A DNA stretch of 13,177 bases from Euperipatoides rowelli (lineage: Eukaryota > Onychophora > Udeonychophora > Euonychophora > Peripatopsidae): assembly GCA_003024985.2 (NCBI GenBank), contig PXIH01S0004567.1. One strand, given 5' to 3'. The notes beneath the pieces are model-generated. The model was not told the DNA's origin, did not search any database, and worked only from the letters and a program-made list of their open reading frames with translations. Below, piece after piece: positions 8,391-13,177 of the stretch. Within the stretch, counting starts at the first letter, position 1. Each line of letters opens with the position of its first letter. The translations under genes and the position numbers were made by a program.

Positions 8391-8671
8391 GGTCCTAAGC
8401 TATTTGAGATATGGGGCCCGTCAGCGCATGCTCAAGTGTAGCGGAGCAACACGGGAATCCCCGTGTTTATAGTAAAAAATTATATACTTTAAACGTTCCA
8501 TTTAAAATTGGGTGAAGAGTATAGGACGTCCCGGACTAGCGGCATTGGGACAATGCTGCAGTATATAGTATATTTAAGTACTGTATATATGACAATTGCT
8601 CACTCTGACAATTTTTTTGGGGGGGCCCTAAGCTATAGCTTGTTTAGCTTATATGTAAATCCTGCACCGCA
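8391..8671. mobile_element. G+C-richer block, probable transposon fragments
   Basis: The base composition shifts here. The 10-mer CCTAAGCTAT occurs at 8394-8403 and 8627-8636, and GGGGCCC lies near both copies. The block contains the hairpin at 8448-8467 and a GTCCC...GGGAC pair near 8527-8550. Its right end (GTAAATCCTGCACCG, ending near 8670) resembles, from memory of the superfamily, a degenerate hAT 3' terminus whose complement would read CAGGGCCGGATTTA. It directly abuts the hAT copy starting at 8672. No coding capacity is recognised. Confidence 0.35.
8448..8467. repeat. 8-bp perfect stem, 4-base loop
   Basis: AACACGGGAATCCCCGTGTT folds into an 8-bp perfect stem with an AATC loop. It is the most G+C-rich hairpin in the window. 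No run of T follows, and a bacterial-type terminator is not expected in this context, so it is listed simply as a hairpin. Confidence 0.75.
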
Positions 8672-9044
8672 CAGGGGTTCCCAACCCTGTGGCCGTGGGC
8701 ACCAGGATGTCCGCCGCTGTTCGACCACAAAACAAAAGCTTGTCTGCGTTAACTTGGGGAGCACCCGGATCCCATTGATTTAGATTGTGAGTGGTTAAGA
8801 ACCAATTTTAGGCAGTTTTCTTGTATTCTACTTTTTGTGTCAAGTTAGCACGGACGAATTTGAGACACTAATAAGCGTGTTATTTAATCGACAATTTACC
8901 ACATTTTTAACATTTGTGCTTCTATTTTCGTCATTCCTGAAATAGTTGACGTAAGCTACGTCAAAATTATATAATAGATGGTGCCCGTTGTCCTACCGGT
9001 ATTTTAGAATGCTCTCTAGGGTACAAAAAGGTTGGGTACCCCTG
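8672..9044. mobile_element. Non-autonomous hAT element (MITE), copy 1
   Basis: The element begins CAGGGGTTCCCAACC and ends GGTTGGGTACCCCTG; the termini match as inverted repeats at 14 of 15 positions. A second copy lies at 12491-12926 in the same orientation, and the last 71 bases of the two agree at 61 positions. The terminus form is well known in vertebrate and invertebrate hAT families. At 373 bp with no long open frame it cannot encode a transposase. The expected 8-bp target duplication is absent: flanks are GCACCGCA and CTCTAATA. Relative to copy 2 it carries a 30-bp extra segment holding a palindrome (8946-8964) and lacks an internal segment of several tens of bases. Confidence 0.9.
8946..8964. 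repeat. Perfect palindrome TTGACGTA-AGC-TACGTCAA
   Basis: Two 8-bp arms with a 3-base centre lie inside hAT copy 1, in a 30-bp segment missing from copy 2. Each arm contains TGACGTA, close to the half-site bound by CREB/ATF-type factors. Binding is speculation; the palindrome itself is directly visible. Confidence 0.8.
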
Positions 9045-10010
9045 CTCTAATAGATGGAGCAAGGAAATATATCTTGGAAAATAGAAAAGGTTAATTTCTA
9101 CAATTATTTTGTAGCTTTGTCTGTCTAGTTACATTTTACAGAAAGCTAAACTTACTTGTATCTTTGCTAGAAATACAAGCCACTCCCAAACACTGTTAAG
9201 AAATTAGCTCTCACTTTTAGTAATGTTTTGCTATAAACAGGAATCTATATAAAGTGTTCTATTAATATCTTGCAGATGTTTTCAAATGGGGTATGTTAGA
9301 CAATGGAGTGTAGCTACTGATTAGTAATCGGGGGCTCATATGAGATTTAAATAAACATTTAAGATTTATGATGGGCCAAATCAAGTGGTCAAGTTCTTAT
9401 ATTTATTGGGGAATTCAGCAAAGGATTCCGGGGAATGATGTAATTAATTACTTTTTTAATAACACCATAGTAATTTGAAGATATACCAACAGTCTTGTCA
9501 TTTGTATGTACAGTAGATCCGTATTTTCCAATTATTAAATTTCTCATGATGGGCCAACCATTATACAGGTAAATGTATATAAAATTAAGTCAATTGTTCA
9601 ATTAAGAAACGTTTGAGATTGACTAATCTAGGACAAATGACTATCCTGAAAAACTTTCAGGACGCGAGGATAGTAGATTTAAATCGCCCGAGAGTCCCAT
9701 ATTCCAATGACTGGAATTTACTCATTGAAGACATGAACAAAAAAGTTACGAAATCTTAATCGGTACCTCACTCGTGTAAGACTACCACTAAATAGAAATG
9801 ATGAAAATAAACTCACAAAAATATACAAATGTTTTAGCTTTTGAAAATATTTATTTTGTTTTCTATAACAAGCAAATGGAACTTTCTAAATTTCGTTATT
9901 GAAAGGGTTGTATCTGGATATATAGCTACCATGATTTTGCTTTCTCTCGCCAATCTTGCATTCTCATTTTTTTTATCTTAGATCCTTAATCACATTTATA
10001 TAATCTTTTT
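9045..10010. other. Unrecognised stretch with small repeats
   Basis: No gene is recognised. ATGATGGGCCAA occurs at 9368-9379 and 9546-9557. A nested hairpin lies at 9640-9674. At 9509-9530 a TA followed by CAGTAGATCCGTATTTTCC vaguely resembles a pogo/Tigger-type terminus, but no partner end is found in the window. The stretch from 9650 to 9720 is G+C-richer, without a motif I know. Confidence 0.6.
9640..9674. repeat. Nested hairpin
   Basis: ACTATCCT (9640-9647) pairs with AGGATAGT (9667-9674), and alternatively CCTGAAA (9645-9651) pairs with TTTCAGG (9655-9661) across a 3-base loop. The two pairings share CCT, so the structures compete. Confidence 0.65.
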
Positions 10011-10111
10011 TTCCCTTTCAGCAAGCTTTTCTTTTTTTTTCCCTTACAGCTAATATGAAATGGACGAATGAGATGGGAAATTTTGTCCTTAATAGTAAAC
10101 TCTTATCGTAA
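10006..10111 (+). other. Two tandem 3' splice-acceptor-like sites and a short open tail
   Basis: Two long polypyrimidine tracts each end in CAG or ACAG, at 10019-10021 and 10047-10049, 28 bases apart. After the second, a frame is open for 19 codons to a TAA at 10109-10111, starting Asn-Met-Lys-Trp. This is what a short terminal exon would look like. No upstream donor or exon can be paired with it, and pyrimidine tracts are frequent in this window, so the call is weak. Confidence 0.2.
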
Positions 10112-10880
10112 TGTGTATAAACTATATACCGAATATGCAGAAAAAGTTTAACTTAAATGCAGGTTATATAATGTAGTTATATTTCTCCCATGCTTATTAG
10201 TTTGTTTTATTGCAAAACCACCAGGTGTATTTATTTACATATGCTAATTTTCTCTTCCATGGGAGGGTGTAGCCCCATCTATAAAACCGTTTGGCTGAGT
10301 TTGTTTTTCATCTCTACATGCTTGGTGCTTCGCCCTAAGCATTGTTCACTAGCCGGTAATGTAATGCCATTTGCATAAGTATTGCCTGATCTGGAAGCCA
10401 TTACTTTTTTTTTATGTGTATCATAAAGAAACAATGTTACTCGGCTTAGAGTTTTCTTTTACGAGACGTGTATCATCGAAGGGTGGCTAGGCACGCCTCA
10501 TGTTTGGTTTCTTTGCTGTACTGTCGGTAAGTGAACATTGTTTTCATACTTAGGTACCTTGTCTATATTACTTGGATTAGTGAAGGCTGATGCACCATTG
10601 TTTATGGCAACGTATAAGGTCTACGCTATAATATTTTAAAAAATTTCGATAGGCTTAATACCAAATTGATTAAAATTTTTACCGATTCTGATTCTTTAAT
10701 TTTGAATCCAACAATTTTAATTCATACAAATGAACATAACTGTAAATTTGGTGTGGTGCAAATGCCCAAATCAATTGAGACATCAGAAACATGCCTTTAA
10801 AAATGATAAAAATTATTGCAGAGTTCTCATTTATATTGCTAAATGAAATTATTTATTCCCACTGCCATAATAAGCTGCTA

Positions 10881-10920
10881 CTTTTAAGCGTCTTAAAAAG
10901 TTAATCTCTTTGAAGAGATT
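10881..10920. repeat. Two adjacent perfect hairpins
   Basis: TTTTAAG (10882-10888) pairs with CTTAAAA (10892-10898) around a CGT loop. Four bases later AATCTCTTTGAAGAGATT (10903-10920) is a perfect 18-bp inverted repeat with a 2-base centre. They are directly visible and of unknown role. Confidence 0.75.
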
Positions 10921-11712
10921 CCACATTTGTGCGCAATAACCTGTTATGCATGAAATTTTTTTGGAAAGTATCGAGCCATTTGAATACGATACTTTATTAA
11001 AAAAATATATAAGCTAAAAACTGAGTTATTAATGATAATATTCAGTACGATAAGTCAAGAGTCGGGGGAAAAAAATTCATTTCTTTCATTTCGTTTAACC
11101 ATTTTACACATTTTCTTTACTTTATGCTCTTTGGTTCCTATCCTTCCATTCTTCTTTTATTCTTCCCATTACGAATTGTAATTAAATTTTCAAATCTACT
11201 ATTTACCCACTTTAAAATTGGCAAATTTCAAATCTTATACATAGGCGTAGCTATCATGTAAAGACAATCGTAATCAAACATCAACTGTTGAAGTAGTTGA
11301 TTCTCCAGTATACTGTATTTGGTATCACATGATTTATGGACCTAATGTAAACTTTATTTTTGTATTCATATAATAAACAATTTTGCCATTTTAGTTTATA
11401 AAAATAAAATATTAAATGTGTTGGTAGATATACTTCCTTTGCAATCCTTTTTTAAAACGTTTTACTTAGGGTTATTTTTTTAAGGGAAAGACAACGCCTC
11501 TACCACCCCACTTGTATTGTAAAAACCTCAACTGCTTAATCACCCATTTTTCATTATTTATTGTACTTCTTCCAAAAATGAAATGATGTTGAGATAAAGG
11601 GTAGTTGTGTTTTCTTATAATTTGCAACTCTATCTTTGGCAAAGACTAGAACGAAAATTCTTTTTCTTTTCAAAATGTAATAGCCGTTATAACTTGGACC
11701 ATGTAGCTTATG

Positions 11713-11736
11713 GTATGTCATTAGGAGTTGACATAC
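11713..11736. repeat. 8-bp perfect stem, 8-base loop
   Basis: GTATGTCA (11713-11720) pairs with TGACATAC (11729-11736); a G-T pair and two A/T pairs extend it outward. It is a small isolated hairpin. Confidence 0.65.
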
Positions 11737-11896
11737 TATTAATTTTTGAAAAACACATTGAGATAGTCAAATTTTAAAGTACTGAATGAATTAAGTCTTT
11801 GTCTCCTTTGTAATAATATGCTCATAATTAATAGGTTCTGTTGTGCTGAATACAATTTTTACTTGTAGGTGTGTTTCCTTTATCCTTAGATTACAA

Positions 11897-11908
11897 CCCC
11901 CCCCCCCC
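11897..11908. repeat. C12 homopolymer
   Basis: Twelve consecutive C in otherwise A+T-rich DNA. It is likely length-variable and a likely place for sequencing or assembly error. Confidence 0.85.
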
Positions 11909-11960
11909 TGAATTAAGAAAATATATATATAATCCCCCTGTCTGATCACATTTTCACAAA

Positions 11961-12028
11961 GTATATATTTATATATTTACTGTATGTATATGAATATACA
12001 CTGTACATATATATACAGTATATACCAT
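11961..12028. repeat. TACTGTA / TACAGTA motif cluster
   Basis: TACTGTA (11978-11984) and TACAGTA (12014-12020) lie in TATATA-rich sequence with ATACACTGTACAT between them. It is the same kind of degenerate palindromic simple sequence as at 428-632 and 6221-6266. Confidence 0.7.
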
Positions 12029-12482
12029 ATTTAAAAATACAGGTAGAAAATTTTCAAAGGAAAAATATATTAGTACTTACGAATGTGTCACTACAATAAC
12101 TCTGTGTTTCAACCAGCTTTGTTGATCAGAATTTATAAAGAAATTATCCAAAGATTGTTCAATTTTATTATGACTGATGTTTCCTGTATTTTATTTCTTA
12201 TTTTTTTTTTTTTCTACTGAAGACAACTTTGTACTATAGCCAATTTATTGATGATGAAAATCCATCAAAGTTTTTGCTGTTTGATATCAAAAGTTTAATG
12301 TATGTATTATGCTCAAAACATTTGTCAAATAACATCAAACAATAAAGGAAAAAAAATGAAAGTAATAATACTAGGAGTCCTGTTTGTTTCTTTGTTTTTA
12401 ATTCAAATATTGTGCATTTTAAATTCAAGATTGATTACGAATTTATCGTAGATAAAATTTCTGCAAAACAAAAAAAAATCTG
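12029..12482. other. A+T-rich stretch, no gene seen
   Basis: This is unrecognised DNA between the motif cluster and the second hAT copy. A T-run lies at about 12200-12213. TTGATG/CATCAA forms a 6-bp hairpin around 12248-12268. A 64-codon reverse frame (12234-12428) has a Leu/Phe-rich centre that comes from an A-rich tract and no motif. Confidence 0.65.
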
Positions 12483-12490
12483 TCCTAAAA
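12483..12490. repeat. Left 8-bp target site duplication of hAT copy 2
   Basis: TCCTAAAA immediately precedes the element. CCCTAAAA follows it at 12927-12934, so 7 of 8 positions match. An 8-bp duplication is the hallmark of hAT insertion. Confidence 0.8.
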
Positions 12491-12926
12491 CGGAGGTTCC
12501 CAACCCTCTGCCAGCGAGCAGTGTGCACCATTGCACCCGTCCTATTTGGTTGTGCCCATCACTGGTCAACCACAACATGAAAGATTGTCTACGTTAACTT
12601 GGAAACGCTCTTATCTCATTGATTTATATTGTGAATGGATAGGCAACCAATTGTAGGCAGTTTTCTTGTAAATCGACTTCTTTAATTCCACCTTTTGTGG
12701 CAAGTTAATGTGGACGAACCTGAGTGCAATGCACACAGACGGCCGAATTGAGTAGCAGTGGGGATAGTTAGAGAATTGTCTAAATACAGGCGATACAATT
12801 CAGATTCTACCACGTTTTTGACATCTGAGCATATATTTTCGTCATTACGGAAAATATAGATGGTGCTCGCCACCCTACCGGTATTTTAGAATGTACTCTA
12901 GGGTACAAAAAGTTTGGAAACCCCTG
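12491..12926. mobile_element. Non-autonomous hAT element (MITE), copy 2
   Basis: This 436-bp copy belongs to the same family as 8672-9044 and has the same orientation. Its left terminus is CGGAGGTTCCCAACC and the complement of its right terminus is CAGGGGTTTCCAAAC; they agree at 11 of 15 positions, so the ends have drifted more than in copy 1. Shared internal landmarks include GTTAACTTGG, AGGCAGTTTTCTTGTA and CTACCGGTATTTTAGAATG. It carries an internal segment (around 12720-12800) largely absent from copy 1. The 8-bp flanking duplication is nearly intact. Frames crossing it (12412-12597 forward, 12682-12873 reverse) are not genes, since the family looks non-coding. Confidence 0.9.
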
Positions 12927-12934
12927 CCCTAAAA
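12927..12934. repeat. Right 8-bp target site duplication of hAT copy 2
   Basis: CCCTAAAA directly follows the terminal CCCCTG of the element and pairs with TCCTAAAA at 12483-12490. Confidence 0.8.
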
Positions 12935-13002
12935 CAATGTTCTTTAAACTTTTCTGATAGTGATACACTGTAAGAAGTACATTTCCATCGTGACACTGTA
13001 AT
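12935..13002. mobile_element. Possible degenerate transposon end
   Basis: CAATGTTCTTTAAACTTTT, starting at the boundary of the hAT target duplication, resembles the common hAT-type start CAGTGTTCTCAAACTTTT, recalled from the superfamily. It is followed by two related units, GTGATACACTGTAA and GTGACACTGTAA, about 30 bases apart. Only one end is visible, so the assignment is tentative. Confidence 0.25.
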
Positions 13003-13177
13003 TAGAGTTGCCAGATTGTACGTTTTTCCGTATTCTTACGTTTTTTTACTTTAAAATACATCTTCCGTATTTTGGGGCTTTTGTATATATTTTTTTTTTA
13101 AATAAATATCTGGATGAAGTAGCACTTTGTTTTGCTTAAATGAAAACTAGACAGTATTGGAAAAAATAATCACTTTG
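13003..13177. mobile_element. Possible 5' end of another DNA transposon, cut by the window edge
   Basis: TAGAGTTGCCAGATTGTACG opens a segment with repeated CGTATT/TTACG steps (13020-13075). The phrase GTTGCCAGAT with ACGTTTTT-type subterminal repeats is, from memory, a recurring terminus in invertebrate DNA transposons. The other end would lie beyond 13177, so inverted termini cannot be checked. Confidence 0.3.

Larger units (their letters stand above)
10112..11896. other. Long stretch without a supportable gene
   Basis: A 62-codon frame at 10190-10378 has no recognisable motif. A donor-like CGGTAAGTG at about 10525-10533 follows a segment of about 33 stop-free codons (10429-10529) that is G+C-richer than average. 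GGCTAGGCACGCC near 10485 and AGGCGTAGCTA at about 11245 resemble fragments of the widespread transposon end GTGGCGTAGCTAGG, but they face each other the wrong way to be one element. 11075-11170 is strongly pyrimidine-rich. Confidence 0.55.

Noticed and set aside
8448-8467. Intrinsic transcription terminator
   Set aside because: The stem is good, but there is no T-run after it and the sequence context is eukaryotic.
8508-8783. 91-codon forward frame
   Set aside because: It opens on TTG and runs across the boundary of the hAT element at 8672, so it joins unrelated sequences.
9509-9540. pogo/Tigger-type terminus TACAGTAGATCCG
   Set aside because: Only one end is present and the resemblance is limited to the first few bases; no inverted partner was found in the window.
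10485-11260. Element bounded by GGCTAGGCACGCC and AGGCGTAGCTA
   Set aside because: The two terminus-like pieces point toward each other in the wrong sense (a right end followed by a left end), so they cannot bound one element.
12682-12873. 63-codon reverse frame inside hAT copy 2, as possible transposase
   Set aside because: The copy is only 436 bp, its homologue at 8672-9044 does not preserve the segment, and no transposase motif is seen.

Overview
This window looks like non-coding metazoan genomic DNA: an intron or intergenic stretch made of very A+T-rich sequence and old DNA-transposon debris. By eye it is roughly 70% A+T. It has many A and T homopolymer runs of 8-19 bases, short TA and CA microsatellites, three single ambiguous bases (995, 4432, 6687), and no open reading frame that looks like a gene. 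Eukaryotic origin is inferred from hAT-type miniature transposons, the tract structure and good polypyrimidine/AG acceptor-like sites. I cannot assign a clade. The longest open frames (about 60-105 codons, several opening on GTG or TTG) are about what this many codons of A+T-rich DNA would give by chance.

Layout. 1-1800: A+T-rich DNA with a perfect 35-bp direct repeat (1-35 and 1762-1796), a G-run/C-run hairpin, a dense cluster of the heptamer TACAGTA, and a 149-bp imperfect palindrome (1034-1182). 1800-3676: low-complexity DNA with nothing recognisable. 3677-4861: a 1.19-kb element bounded by CAGGGCT...AGCCCTG inverted termini, probably hAT-like. 4862-8390: A+T-rich DNA with three inverted repeats, two of them built on the TACAGTA motif. 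8391-8671: a locally G+C-richer block that resembles fragments of another transposon. 8672-9044: a 373-bp non-autonomous hAT element. 9045-12482: mostly unrecognised DNA with several small hairpins and two acceptor-like sites. 12491-12926: a second, 436-bp copy of the same hAT family, with a near-perfect 8-bp target duplication. 12935-13177: what looks like the ends of two more transposons.

Nothing here suggests genes working together. The strongest signals are the two-copy hAT family, the long-range 35-bp identity, and the strong excess of TACAGTA/TACTGTA (23 found by eye against about 3 expected from base composition), which recurs as palindromic ATATACAGTATAT blocks across the window. I see no convincing gene, RNA gene or new multi-gene system.
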